Shown here piece by piece: positions 9,292 through 18,026 of a stretch of 64,000 nucleotides of DNA; position 1 is the first letter of the stretch; each line of letters begins with the position of its first letter. The position numbers and the translations under genes were made by a program. The stretch lies in assembly GCF_001913705.1 (NCBI RefSeq), contig NZ_MKQD01000037.1, positions 62,001 through 126,000 on the forward strand, in the 5' to 3' direction. The notes beneath the pieces were generated by a model. That model worked only from the letters and a program-made list of their open reading frames with translations, searched no databases and was not told the origin of the DNA. The stretch comes from Thalassotalea sp. PP2-459. GTDB taxonomy: Bacteria > Pseudomonadota > Gammaproteobacteria > Enterobacterales > Alteromonadaceae.

Positions 9292-10539
9292 CTACACCAC
9301 TTGACCGATTTGGAAAATAGGTAAGTACATCGCGATAATTAAACCACCAATAACGACACCTAATACCGCCATGATCATTGGCTCGAGTAAACTGGTTAAT
9401 GAATCTACCGCATCGTCTACTTGCTGTTCGTACACCGTAGCTACTTTAGCTAGCATATCATCAACAGCACCTGACTCTTCGCCAATCGCTACCATTTGAA
9501 TCACCATGTCAGGAAAAATATTACAATTACGCATGGCTAAGTTCATCTGCATACCAGAAGAAACTTCTGCGCGGATATCTAAAATAGCGTCACGAAATAC
9601 TGCATTGCCTGAGGCACCTGCGGCAGACTCTAACGCATCAGGTAAAGGTACACCGGCGGCAAATGTGGTTGATAATGTGCGTGCATAGCGAGCCACAGCT
9701 GCTTTTTGTAGTAAGTCACCAATGACTGGAATTTTTAAAATATTTTTATCAACGGTATCTCTAAATTTTAGGCTATTTCTATGGGCTCTTTTGAACAGAA
9801 AACCTGCTCCAAATAATATGCCTAAACCAATATACCAATAAGCCTGCATAAACTCTGATATACCTATCACCATAAGGGTAAAGGCAGGAAGTTCTGCACC
9901 AAAACTATCAAAAATTTCTTTAAAAACTGGCACAACAAAAATTAATAAGATAGATGTAACAACGGCGGCAACCACTAATACCGCAATAGGGTAGGTCATG
10001 GCTTTTTTAATTTTTGCTTTTAATGCTTCTGCTTTTTCTTTATAAGTCGCGATGCGGTCGTAAATGGTCTCTAGTGAGCCTGATTGTTCACCTGAATTAA
10101 CAAGGTCGCAATACAAGTCATCGAAATAACGCGGGTGCTCTCTTAAACATTCTGAAAGCGGAATGCCCGACTGTAGCTTATTACCGACATCACCGAGTAA
10201 TTTTTGCATTTTACCGTTGTTATGGCCTTTGCCTATCATCTCGATGGTTTGCACTAACGGTACGCCAGCGCCAAGCATTGTGGCAATTTGTCGAGTAACA
10301 ACAGCAATATCGGCAGGTGTAATGGCCTTATCACCGCCTAAGCCAAATAGTGGTTTAGGTTTCTTTTTAACGCGGCCAGGAGTAATACCTTGTTTGCGAA
10401 GTTGTGCTTTAAGCTCCATCATATTAACAGCGGAAAGTTCGCCATTAACTTTTTTGCCTTTACGGTTTACGCCATGCCATATAAAGACATCTAACGCTTT
10501 AGGCGCGGCTACTTTTGCTTTTGTTGCTGACACTGCCAT
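9292..10539 (-). CDS. pilC: type IV pilus inner-membrane platform protein PilC
   Basis: PilC (GspF family) is the polytopic platform that couples the PilB motor to the growing pilus. The 415-residue protein has two GspF cytoplasmic domains (first with DIAVVTRQIATMLGAGVPLV, second with KAAVARYARTLSTTFAAGVP) and three membrane helices at about 190-215, 240-262 and 385-410. A basic Ala/Lys-rich N-terminus precedes FIWHGVNRKGKKVNGE. It follows pilB by 31 bases. Confidence 0.97.
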   Translation of the reverse strand: MAVSATKAKVAAPKALDVFIWHGVNRKGKKVNGELSAVNMMELKAQLRKQGITPGRVKKKPKPLFGLGGDKAITPADIAVVTRQIATMLGAGVPLVQTIEMIGKGHNNGKMQKLLGDVGNKLQSGIPLSECLREHPRYFDDLYCDLVNSGEQSGSLETIYDRIATYKEKAEALKAKIKKAMTYPIAVLVVAAVVTSILLIFVVPVFKEIFDSFGAELPAFTLMVIGISEFMQAYWYIGLGILFGAGFLFKRAHRNSLKFRDTVDKNILKIPVIGDLLQKAAVARYARTLSTTFAAGVPLPDALESAAGASGNAVFRDAILDIRAEVSSGMQMNLAMRNCNIFPDMVIQMVAIGEESGAVDDMLAKVATVYEQQVDDAVDSLTSLLEPMIMAVLGVVIGGLIIAMYLPIFQIGQVV

Positions 10540-10570
10540 ACACTATTCCTGCTATCGCTGAGTGTTGTTG

Positions 10571-12277
10571 CTATGAATTCGTTACACGGTTTACTTCTTC
10601 TAAACTGGTTACGCCTTGCATGGCTTTTTTCAACCCAGATTGCCGTAAATTGTTAAAGCCTTCTTTTTGACATTGTGCGGCAATATCTAAAGAATTACCA
10701 CCTTCCATTATGATGCTGGATATACGCTCGTTAATGCGAATTACTTCATAAATACCCACACGGCCTTTATAGCCACCTGTGCACTGATCACAGCCGACAG
10801 GCTTAAACAAGGTAATATCATTTAGCTGTTCAGGGAGAAAGCCTTGATTTAGCAGCTCAGGCTCAGGGATATGTTCCTCTTCTTTACATTGTGTGCATAA
10901 TCTTCTTGCTAAACGTTGTGCAATGATAATTGTGACAGAGCTCGCCACGTTATAAGAAGGAACGCCCATGTTTAATAGCCGAGTTAAGGTTTCTGCGGCA
11001 GAGTTTGTGTGTAACGTTGAAAGTACCAAATGGCCCGTTTGCGCCGCTTTTATGGCAATTTCTGCGGTTTCTAGATCTCGTATTTCACCCACCATGACTA
11101 TGTCTGGATCTTGGCGTAAAAATGAACGTAACGCACTAGGAAACGTTAACCCTGCTTTGGTATTTATTTGAACTTGGTTAATACCTTCTAAGTTAATTTC
11201 CACCGGATCTTCTGCAGTAGAAATATTACGCTCTGCGGTGTTGAGAATATTAAGGCCAGTATATAGTGAAACTGTTTTACCTGAACCCGTAGGCCCTGTG
11301 ACTAATATCATGCCTTGTGGTTGAGCTAAGGCGTCCATGTATATTTGTTTTTGTTCAGGTTCATAGCCGAGCATATCTATGCCGAGCATGGCACTAGATG
11401 AATCTAGAATACGCATTACTATTTTTTCGCCCCACATCGTAGGTAGGGTAGAAACACGAAAATCGATTGATTTTCTTTTTGATAATGCCAGCTTTATGCG
11501 ACCATCTTGCGGTACACGTCGTTCTGCAATATCTAATTTAGACATTACTTTTAAACGAGCCGCCATGCGAGAAGACAATGCAATTGGCGGCTTGGCAACT
11601 TCAGTTAAAATACCATCAACCCGAAAACGAATACGATAAGATTTTTCATAGGGTTCGAAATGTAAATCAGATGCCCCTTTTTTGATGGCATCCAATAGTA
11701 TTTTATTAATATACACTACAATAGGCGCATCTTCTTTATCGCCTGTTGCGGTATCTTCATCATCGTTGCGTTCTTCTTGAACATCGATACCCGATAATTC
11801 TTCGGTATCAATATCACTGATATCAAGCGCACCGCTTTCTTCTTCTAATACCTTTTCAATACAGTTGTGTAGTGCTTTTTCATCAACCAGTACTAATTCA
11901 GTGGTAAAGCCGGTATTAAACTGAATTTCTTCTAAGGCATCTAAATTTGTTGGATCTGAAATGGCAACATAAAGCACTTTTCCGCGTAAAAATAAGGGGA
12001 GGGCATTGTGTTTTCGAATGAGCTTTTCGTTACGAATACCTTCGGGAACAAGGCTGGTATCAAAATGTGCTAGATCAATTAATGGGTAACCAAAGCTTCT
12101 TGATAATATAGTGGCAATGTTTTGTGCGTTATAATGTTTATCTTCAACAAGAAAGCGTACAAAAGGTTTTGATTGTTGAATAAAATCTGCACTGATTTTC
12201 TCGACCATTTCAGTCGGCACTAAATCATGCTTAGACAAAGCAGACAAAACGCTTGATTGTTGATGCAGTCCTTTCAT
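10571..12277 (-). CDS. pilB: type IV pilus assembly ATPase PilB
   Basis: PilB powers pilus extension. The 568-residue hexameric ATPase has an N-terminal MshEN/N1 domain, Walker [13 protein letters not shown] near residue 330, the Asp box around the [15 protein letters not shown] segment, Walker B with GEIRD, the His box [10 protein letters not shown]-type sequence (seen as [12 protein letters not shown]) and the zinc-binding tetracysteine CTQC and CDQC. It is separated from the second pilin by 155 bases, enough for its own promoter. Confidence 0.97.
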   Translation of the reverse strand: MKGLHQQSSVLSALSKHDLVPTEMVEKISADFIQQSKPFVRFLVEDKHYNAQNIATILSRSFGYPLIDLAHFDTSLVPEGIRNEKLIRKHNALPLFLRGKVLYVAISDPTNLDALEEIQFNTGFTTELVLVDEKALHNCIEKVLEEESGALDISDIDTEELSGIDVQEERNDDEDTATGDKEDAPIVVYINKILLDAIKKGASDLHFEPYEKSYRIRFRVDGILTEVAKPPIALSSRMAARLKVMSKLDIAERRVPQDGRIKLALSKRKSIDFRVSTLPTMWGEKIVMRILDSSSAMLGIDMLGYEPEQKQIYMDALAQPQGMILVTGPTGSGKTVSLYTGLNILNTAERNISTAEDPVEINLEGINQVQINTKAGLTFPSALRSFLRQDPDIVMVGEIRDLETAEIAIKAAQTGHLVLSTLHTNSAAETLTRLLNMGVPSYNVASSVTIIIAQRLARRLCTQCKEEEHIPEPELLNQGFLPEQLNDITLFKPVGCDQCTGGYKGRVGIYEVIRINERISSIIMEGGNSLDIAAQCQKEGFNNLRQSGLKKAMQGVTSLEEVNRVTNS

Positions 12278-12432
12278 AACACCTTGGTTACATTAAATTT
12301 ATATTATTATTCAACAGTGTAACGCATTTTTGTTCACAAACACAAAACAGGAAAAAATTTTTATGAGAAAATAGGATCTTTTAATAACTTTATTATCTTT
12401 TTAAGTAGCTAAGTGTTTGTTAGTTCAATATA

Positions 12433-12846
12433 TTAACAAAGCCCTGAAGCAATACAACCACCTGTACCGTTTGTCCATAGTACTCTTCCGCCGGTTACAT
12501 TGCCGATTAAAATGTAGGTATCGCCAGAAGTAATACCACCAATATTATCTGGTGTGACGGTAATGGTTATTTGAGTAGCATTGCCAGAAAAGGTGACTGT
12601 ATCAACTAACGTTGTTGCTGACCATTCAGGTTTTTCAGGTAAAGTACTGCAATCTGCTACCATATCGGTTTGCACGCAAATATCGATTAATTTTCGTGCT
12701 GGATCGGCAGCGGCAACAACTGTTGCAAAGCGTGCACGGTCAGAATAAGTTTGAAAGGCAGGGATAGCAATAGCGGCTAAAATACCTATGATTGCTACTA
12801 CAATCATTAATTCAATTAAGGTAAAACCGCTATTTAGTTTTTTCAT
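12433..12846 (-). CDS. pilA: type IV major-type pilin, second copy
   Basis: Pilin subunit of 137 residues with a short 7-residue leader MKKLNSG before F+1 and the conserved E5 ([20 protein letters not shown]). The N-terminal helix is followed by a small globular domain with Cys pairs near the middle ([10 protein letters not shown]) and the C-terminus (CIASGLC); the latter should close the D-loop. It lies 35 bases downstream of a second pilin gene with a similar C-terminus, so the pair looks like a tandem duplication that has diverged. Start decided by leader length; a hairpin covers part of its ribosome binding region. Confidence 0.93.
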   Translation of the reverse strand: MKKLNSGFTLIELMIVVAIIGILAAIAIPAFQTYSDRARFATVVAAADPARKLIDICVQTDMVADCSTLPEKPEWSATTLVDTVTFSGNATQITITVTPDNIGGITSGDTYILIGNVTGGRVLWTNGTGGCIASGLC

Positions 12847-12854
12847 TATGCAAG

Positions 12855-12872
12855 AAGCTCCCGTAGGAGCTT
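12855..12872 (-). promoter_or_regulatory. hairpin between the pilin genes covering a Shine-Dalgarno-like GGGAG
   Basis: AAGCTCC (12855-12861), a CGTA loop and GGAGCTT (12866-12872) form a 7-bp stem. On the coding strand the 3' arm holds GGGAGC about 11 bases before the ATG of the downstream pilin. It could lower translation of that pilin or stabilise the upstream mRNA. There is no T-tract. Confidence 0.5.
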
Positions 12873-12881
12873 ATTAACTGA

Positions 12882-13307
12882 TTAACATAAACCAGCCGCT
12901 TGGCACGTACCGCCAGGAGTCCACTGAATTGGCGCAGCTACACCGCCTGGCAACATGGTATATGTTACACCGTTTACGTCAGTGGCTGTAATCAATCCAT
13001 CAACAACAGTAACACTTGCTACCTCACCACTCGCACCAGCAGCAGCAGGAATACCGTTTGTGCCGTGATCTGCATCTGCTAACGCATTGATTCTGCCAGT
13101 TTGTGCAGCAACTTCGAATGCACTTTTGTATGGTGTTACTGCTAGTACTACTTCTGAAAACGCTGCGCGATCAGAGTAGGTTTGATAAGCTGGCAGCGCA
13201 ACGGCAGCCAAAATACCAATGATTGCCACAACAATCATCAATTCAATTAAAGTAAAACCTTTTTGGCCTTTTTTGGCAGTTAAAATGTTTTGTAGTGTCT
13301 TTTTCAT
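12882..13307 (-). CDS. pilA: type IV major-type pilin, first copy
   Basis: Pilin subunit of 141 residues from the ATG at 13307 ([17 protein letters not shown], a 17-residue basic leader), then F+1 [13 protein letters not shown]. The longer in-frame start at 13349 would add 14 unlikely residues. The globular part is Gly/Ala-rich with only the C-terminal Cys pair (CQAAGLC), so it lacks the internal pair of its neighbour. It is the first gene of the pil block. The upstream 328-base gap should contain its promoter; I found no convincing GG-N10-GC sigma-54 element there. Confidence 0.93.
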   Translation of the reverse strand: MKKTLQNILTAKKGQKGFTLIELMIVVAIIGILAAVALPAYQTYSDRAAFSEVVLAVTPYKSAFEVAAQTGRINALADADHGTNGIPAAAGASGEVASVTVVDGLITATDVNGVTYTMLPGGVAAPIQWTPGGTCQAAGLC

Positions 13308-13635
13308 AATAAGTAAATCCATACTAGTTATTACGGGGGCTAAATTCATACTGCGCCAAAAAATGAGAAATGTAAAATATTGTGTGCGATTTTTTGTTAA
13401 TTTTTTTTAAGATTGGCTTTTTTGTACTAAATCAGGCTGATTTTTAACAAGTTGTTAACGAATTAAATCAGTAATAAGTTCATATTTTGAAGATTAATAA
13501 TGGTTGGTTTTTGTTGTGAGGTCACTGTGTTATTAACGATAATGTTTAAACTGGTAAACTAACGCACTGTTCATACTTTGCTAAAAGTATGAACAGTGGC
13601 ATTTGAGTATTGATATGTTTTAGTGTGGTAGACAA
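13308..13635. other. 328-base gap between nadC and the first pilin
   Basis: No gene seen. It is AT-rich, holds the 15-bp perfect inverted repeat at 13565-13598 near the nadC end, and must contain the promoter of the pilin genes. I could not settle on one sigma-70 pair and found no sigma-54 element on the minus strand. Confidence 0.6.
13565..13598. repeat. perfect 15-bp inverted repeat with 4-base loop
   Basis: CACTGTTCATACTTT (13565-13579) and AAAGTATGAACAGTG (13584-13598) are exact reverse complements around GCTA. It starts 37 bases after the nadC stop. Neither strand has a T-tract after it, so it is not a canonical terminator. Confidence 0.9.
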
Positions 13636-14535
13636 TTAGACAAAGCGCATTGAAAGGTCAATAGCATTAACATGCTTAGTGATGGCACCTACTGAAATAA
13701 AATCAACGCCAGATTTTGCATAAGTGGTTAAGGTATCAAAGGTCATGTTACCTGATACTTCTAATTTCGTTTTCCCTGCAGATATTTTTTGTGTCAAGGT
13801 TACCGCTTGCTCTATCATCTCTGGCGTAAAATTATCTAACATAATTATGTCGGCTTGTGCAGTTAATGCTTCGGTAAGCTCTTCTATACCTTCAACTTCT
13901 ACTTCAACGGTTTTTGATGGGTGGTTTTGGCGTGCAGTGCTTATTGCTTTAGTGATGCCTCCACAGGCAGCTATGTGGTTTTCTTTAATTAAGAATGCAT
14001 CAAATAAGCCGATACGATGGTTTACACCGCCACCACAAGTCACCGCATATTTTTGCGCTAATCTCAGCCCAGGAATGGTTTTTCGTGTATCAAGTAATTT
14101 AGTTTTTGTGCCAGATAGCCGCTCAACGTACTTTGCAGTAACCGTTGAAGTAGCAGATAAAGACTGTAGAAAATTCAACGCTGTACGCTCACCTGTCAAT
14201 AAGATTCTTGCGTTACCTTTGAGTTCAAATAAAGTGGTGTTTGCTTTTACTGTTTGGCCGTCGTTAACAAACCAAGTAATTTCAGTGTTTTGTGCTGCAC
14301 TGTCAGCTAATACACTATCAAGTTGTTCGAAAACTTGATTTACCCATTCTACGCCACAAATAACACAGTCTTCACGTGTGATCACTGTGGCAACAGATTG
14401 TTCATTAGCAGGGATAAGTTCAGCGGTAATATCAGCAGATGAAGTAATATCATTAAGTGTATTTACACCAAGATCTTCACACAAGGAGCGAGTGACCGCT
14501 TGATTAATATCAGTTGTTAATTGCGCAGAAAACAT
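13636..14535 (-). CDS. nadC: nicotinate-nucleotide diphosphorylase (carboxylating)
   Basis: NadC converts quinolinate and PRPP to nicotinate mononucleotide in NAD synthesis. The 299-residue protein has the substrate-binding segments LDTRKTIPGLRLAQKYAV and GGGVNHRIGLFDAFLIKENH, then EVEVEGIEEL and IMLDNF, all hallmarks of the family. It lies 12 bases downstream of a retropepsin-like gene, so they are probably cotranscribed. The nadC-ampD neighbourhood matches E. coli. Confidence 0.97.
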   Translation of the reverse strand: MFSAQLTTDINQAVTRSLCEDLGVNTLNDITSSADITAELIPANEQSVATVITREDCVICGVEWVNQVFEQLDSVLADSAAQNTEITWFVNDGQTVKANTTLFELKGNARILLTGERTALNFLQSLSATSTVTAKYVERLSGTKTKLLDTRKTIPGLRLAQKYAVTCGGGVNHRIGLFDAFLIKENHIAACGGITKAISTARQNHPSKTVEVEVEGIEELTEALTAQADIIMLDNFTPEMIEQAVTLTQKISAGKTKLEVSGNMTFDTLTTYAKSGVDFISVGAITKHVNAIDLSMRFV

Positions 14536-14547
14536 GAAAAAAGTCTC

Positions 14548-15069
14548 TTATCTTTCTTTTAAAGTAAGTTGGTTGCCATATTGATTGAATTCTACCTGTT
14601 TCAGTGCGCTCATGCCTAATAGAATTTCATCTGATTTCATTCCTGGATTGATGCTAGCGCTTACATCGTATAGAAAAAGGTTACCGATGCTGAGTTCATT
14701 GAGTGTTGTTGCAAATACTCGTACGTTGCCATTCGCAGTTTGGGCAATGTGGCTACCTGTACTGGTTAAATTGAGATTGTCTGCAATATGCGCCGGAATA
14801 GAGACATTGGTAGCGCCAGTGTCTAATAAAAAAGTCACGGGCTTTCCGTTAATAGTGCCTTTAACGACATAATGCCCAGCTCTATTTTGTGCTAAAATGA
14901 CTTCGGCTTTACCAGTATTAGACAGCCGAAATTCCGGTGAACTATTAGGGTTCCATTGTTTATCGAGTATATCTTGAAAGAAAAAAACAAGTAAGCCAAT
15001 AGCGATTATCCAAGCTACCCAAACAAAATATTTTGCAAAGCCAATTTCAGGTGGTGTTTTCTGGTTCAA
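14548..15069 (-). CDS. retropepsin-like aspartic protease (clan AA), membrane-anchored
   Basis: The 173-residue protein has one membrane helix at about 14-32 and a periplasmic single-lobe aspartic protease domain with the active-site triad D83TGAT and the flap region (TANGNVRVFATTLNELS), ending in the G-M-S-x-L motif typical of TIGR02281 proteins. A dimer would be needed to form the active site. It is divergent from ampD and sits 12 bases before nadC. The substrate is unknown. Confidence 0.85.
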   Translation of the reverse strand: MNQKTPPEIGFAKYFVWVAWIIAIGLLVFFFQDILDKQWNPNSSPEFRLSNTGKAEVILAQNRAGHYVVKGTINGKPVTFLLDTGATNVSIPAHIADNLNLTSTGSHIAQTANGNVRVFATTLNELSIGNLFLYDVSASINPGMKSDEILLGMSALKQVEFNQYGNQLTLKER

Positions 15070-15135
15070 AACTTTAAATCACTCCCGTGTCGCAGTATGA
15101 TGCGTTTAAATGTGCATCTATATTGTAAGATGATT

Positions 15136-15726
15136 ATGACTGATTCACTATCGCAAAGTGAACATAAGATTGTAAAGGGTTGGTATTCGGCGGCGGAAAA
15201 ATGTGAGTCACCGCATTTTGATTTGCGTGAACACTGCCTGCCAAAAGATATCAGTTTGTTAGTGATTCATAACATTTCATTACCCGCTGGGGAATTTGGT
15301 GGCCCATATATAACCGATTTATTTTTAGGTCAGCTGGATAAGCATGCTCACGCTAGCTTTAACGAAATATACCAATTACGGGTATCAGCGCATTGCTTGA
15401 TTAGGCGTGATGGACACATAATACAGTATGTTTCTTTTGATCATCGTGCTTGGCATGCTGGGGTTTCTGAGTACCAAGGAAAATCAAAATGTAATGACTT
15501 TTCTATTGGTATAGAGTTAGAAGGTACCGACAACACTCCTTATACAGACGAACAATATTTTCGTTTAGCGGAATTAACAAAAGTGCTGAAATCTAACTAC
15601 CAGCGAATCAATGCAAATATTACTGGGCATTGTGATATAGCACCTGAACGAAAAACAGATCCAGGCCCAGCGTTTGATTGGCAACGTTATAAATCGTTAC
15701 TTAACCTGTCTACTCGCGTAATTTAG
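15136..15726 (+). CDS. ampD: 1,6-anhydro-N-acetylmuramyl-L-alanine amidase AmpD
   Basis: AmpD is the cytosolic zinc amidase that recycles anhydromuropeptides and so keeps AmpC-type beta-lactamase inducers low. From the ATG at 15136 the ligands are H45 (VIHNISLP), H165 and D175 (TGHCDIAPERKTDPGP), each shifted by 11 from E. coli H34, H154 and D164. In-frame starts at 15097 and 15130 exist but extend the protein beyond homologues. ampE follows after about 110 bases. Confidence 0.95.
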   Translation: MTDSLSQSEHKIVKGWYSAAEKCESPHFDLREHCLPKDISLLVIHNISLPAGEFGGPYITDLFLGQLDKHAHASFNEIYQLRVSAHCLIRRDGHIIQYVSFDHRAWHAGVSEYQGKSKCNDFSIGIELEGTDNTPYTDEQYFRLAELTKVLKSNYQRINANITGHCDIAPERKTDPGPAFDWQRYKSLLNLSTRVI

Positions 15727-15839
15727 GTGCTATTCTAGTCACAATTCGTTAACATTGTTCAATAGTAGTAAAGTATAAACTTTATTGAACACTTACAGTT
15801 TCTAGTGTTCAGCAACAACAATTAAAAATGGAAGCAAAC

Positions 15840-16790
15840 ATGAGCTTGATCAGTTTATTAATTGCCTTAGCTGCAGAGAAATTTCTTTCTTCATCAGCAT
15901 GGCAATTTAGTGTTTATTACCAACGTTATTTAACCCTGTTTAAAAAAATTAAAGCACTAGCAGCCCCACAGCGTTCAATGATGGCTAATGGTATTTTTAT
16001 TTTGGTCCCTACAGTGCTTTGTTATGCGGTATTAAGCATTATTAGTGACGGTATATTGCATTTAATTGTTTCTACTTTGGTGCTAATTGTTTGTTTTGGT
16101 TGTGTTAAAACACGAGACACCTATAAACAATATTTGATGGCGGCATTCCGAGGCGAACAAACAACGTGCAGCTTGTATCATCAACAACTGACTCAAGATA
16201 AGAATTTACCCGAACTTGGCTTTGGTCAATCCTTAGTGTGGTTAAATTATCGATATTTTATTGCCATTATGATCTTCTTTGTATTGTTTGGCGCACCAGG
16301 TGCTTTATTTTACCGTTTGCTCACTAAACTGAATGAATCGCCAAAGTGCCAGCATGAGCGAAAAGAAAGTTTAATGAGGGCGGAATTACAAAATACTACC
16401 CCCACTGATGCTCAAGAGACGATAACGCAAGAAAGTACGCCACCAACGAATGAAGAGCAATCATGTGATGACGATCAACCCCAAGTTAAAAGTTTTAATG
16501 AAACGTTACTTTTCATTGTTGATTGGTTGCCAGTCAGAATAGTGGCTTTTGGCTATATGCTGGTTGGCCATTTTTCAAAAGCTTTACCTATATGGTTAGA
16601 AAACTTTTTTGATGTTGAAAAATTACCACATAAAGTTTTGATCAGTGTTGCGCAAAAGTCAGAAGACTTAATGATAGATAAAGACGACTGCACTGCTGAG
16701 CCTTGTTTATTGGTAAGGTTAGCTAAACGAACACTTTTATTATGTTTAGCGGTTGTCGCTATTTTAATACTGACAGGCGTAATTAGCTAA
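15840..16790 (+). CDS. ampE: regulatory membrane protein AmpE
   Basis: AmpE is an inner-membrane protein of unclear biochemical role that is linked to AmpD. I place the start at 15840 (SLISLLIALAAEKF), where GGAAG lies five bases upstream, rather than at the ATG at 15828. About four membrane helices are visible (roughly 40-60, 65-85, 140-160 and the C-terminus 295-315) around an acidic cytoplasmic loop rich in Thr, Glu and Gln (about 180-215). The loop is longer and more acidic than in enterics as I recall it. Confidence 0.88.
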   Translation: MSLISLLIALAAEKFLSSSAWQFSVYYQRYLTLFKKIKALAAPQRSMMANGIFILVPTVLCYAVLSIISDGILHLIVSTLVLIVCFGCVKTRDTYKQYLMAAFRGEQTTCSLYHQQLTQDKNLPELGFGQSLVWLNYRYFIAIMIFFVLFGAPGALFYRLLTKLNESPKCQHERKESLMRAELQNTTPTDAQETITQESTPPTNEEQSCDDDQPQVKSFNETLLFIVDWLPVRIVAFGYMLVGHFSKALPIWLENFFDVEKLPHKVLISVAQKSEDLMIDKDDCTAEPCLLVRLAKRTLLLCLAVVAILILTGVIS

Positions 16791-16845
16791 CTTGTTGAAT
16801 TTATAGTTAATTAACTTTGTCTACTCATTCCTTTGCTTTCTTGCT

Positions 16846-16891
16846 AAGCCTTTAATTGTTTTATTTAAAGGCTTCTTTACATTAATTTTTT
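16846..16891 (+). terminator. probable terminator of ampE
   Basis: AAGCCTTTAA (16846-16855) and TTAAAGGCTT (16865-16874) form a 10-bp stem with a 9-base loop, and a T-rich stretch (16885-16891) follows ten bases later. The delayed T-tract makes it weaker than canonical. Confidence 0.5.
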
Positions 16892-17025
16892 CCACCTTTT
16901 AGAGACTCAACTCTTTATTATTATCATGTGATTTTAGTGAATAGTTACTGTTGTTTTTTTCGGCAACTAAGCTATGTTCTATTTACATTGTTGTTGTTGT
17001 TTGTTATTTTTACATCAGTTTCTAT

Positions 17026-17040
17026 ATTGGTATTACCAAT
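17026..17040 (+). promoter_or_regulatory. PdhR operator (PdhR box)
   Basis: ATTGGTATTACCAAT is a perfect palindrome around a 3-base centre and matches the known E. coli PdhR site (ATTGGTnnnACCAAT). It is 70 bases before the pdhR start codon and abuts the -35 region of the proposed promoter, which fits autorepression relieved by pyruvate. Confidence 0.9.
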
Positions 17041-17067
17041 TTACCACGTGTTTTTTTGATCTAGAAT
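17040..17067 (+). promoter_or_regulatory. candidate promoter of the pdhR-aceEF operon
   Basis: TTTACC (17040-17045), 16 bases, TAGAAT (17062-17067). The match is moderate (4/6 and 5/6). Transcription would start near 17074, about 37 bases before the pdhR ATG. Confidence 0.4.
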
Positions 17068-17110
17068 AGTACAAATTTGCGTGATAATATTTTGTATAAG
17101 ATGGATATTT

Positions 17111-17881
17111 ATGGTGCTTCCTAACATCAAACAGCCACTAAAGCAGGCAAAACTTTCTGATGTGATTCAATCACAATTGGAAACTATGATTTTAGAAGGA
17201 AGTTTAAAAGCGGGCCAAAAACTACCGCCTGAACGTGAGCTGGCGAAACAGTTTGATGTGTCACGCCCCTCATTAAGAGAAGCGATACAAAAACTAGAAG
17301 CGAAAGGCTTAATTAATCGTCGCCAAGGTGGTGGCACGTTTGTTAGTGAACAAATTTTAAAGGGTTTTTCTGATCCGCTGTTTGACTTAATGGCAAGCAG
17401 TAATGAAGCACAATTTGATTTATTAGAATTTCGTCATGGTATTGAAGGTATGTCAGCTTATTACGCGGCAATGCGCGGTACCGCTGCTGATTATGAGCTG
17501 ATTAAAGCGAAACATGAAGCCATTGGTAATGCGCAAATTGAGCAGGATTACCATGAAGAAGCTGCGGCAGTATACGAGTTTTATTTAGCAATATGTGCTG
17601 CGTCGCACAATGGTGTTATTTTACATTTAGCCCGAAGTATGTCGCTTTTAGTGATTGATAATATTGAAAAAAACCTAACAATTTTGGCGCAGCGTCCGGA
17701 TATATTTGCCAAGATTGCTGAATATAGAACACGCTTACTCGACGCAATATTGAGCGGACAACCGCAAAAGGCGTGGGGCGCAAGCCATCGACATTTAGCG
17801 TTTATTGAAGAAGTTTTACTGAATTTGACTGAAGAACAAAGCCGTATGGAACGTTCAATTCGTCGAATGCAGCGAATTTAA
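17111..17881 (+). CDS. pdhR: pyruvate dehydrogenase complex repressor PdhR
   Basis: GntR-family (FadR/VanR type) repressor that is released from DNA by pyruvate. The start at 17111 (MVLPNIKQPLKQAKLSDVI) matches homologues; the in-frame ATG at 17081 would add ten improbable residues. The winged helix-turn-helix (PPERELAKQFDVSRPSLREA, then RRQGGGTFV) fills residues ~15-75 and an FCD ligand domain the rest. A perfect PdhR box precedes it and aceE follows after 145 bases, so it should regulate itself and the pyruvate dehydrogenase genes. Confidence 0.96.
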   Translation: MVLPNIKQPLKQAKLSDVIQSQLETMILEGSLKAGQKLPPERELAKQFDVSRPSLREAIQKLEAKGLINRRQGGGTFVSEQILKGFSDPLFDLMASSNEAQFDLLEFRHGIEGMSAYYAAMRGTAADYELIKAKHEAIGNAQIEQDYHEEAAAVYEFYLAICAASHNGVILHLARSMSLLVIDNIEKNLTILAQRPDIFAKIAEYRTRLLDAILSGQPQKAWGASHRHLAFIEEVLLNLTEEQSRMERSIRRMQRI

Positions 17882-18026
17882 ACCGTGAAGGTATAAGATT
17901 AAGAAGTTAGCAGGTTCATGCTTATTTGTTTATTACTCGTTGAATTTACCACGAGCAATAATAAGAATAATCGTTAATCTAAAAATTTTACATTTATAAA
18001 TAACATATCGGAGACTAAGTAATACT

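Noticed and set aside
13308-13635. Sigma-54 promoter for the pilins
   Set aside because: No GG-N10-GC pair with acceptable flanks on the minus strand.
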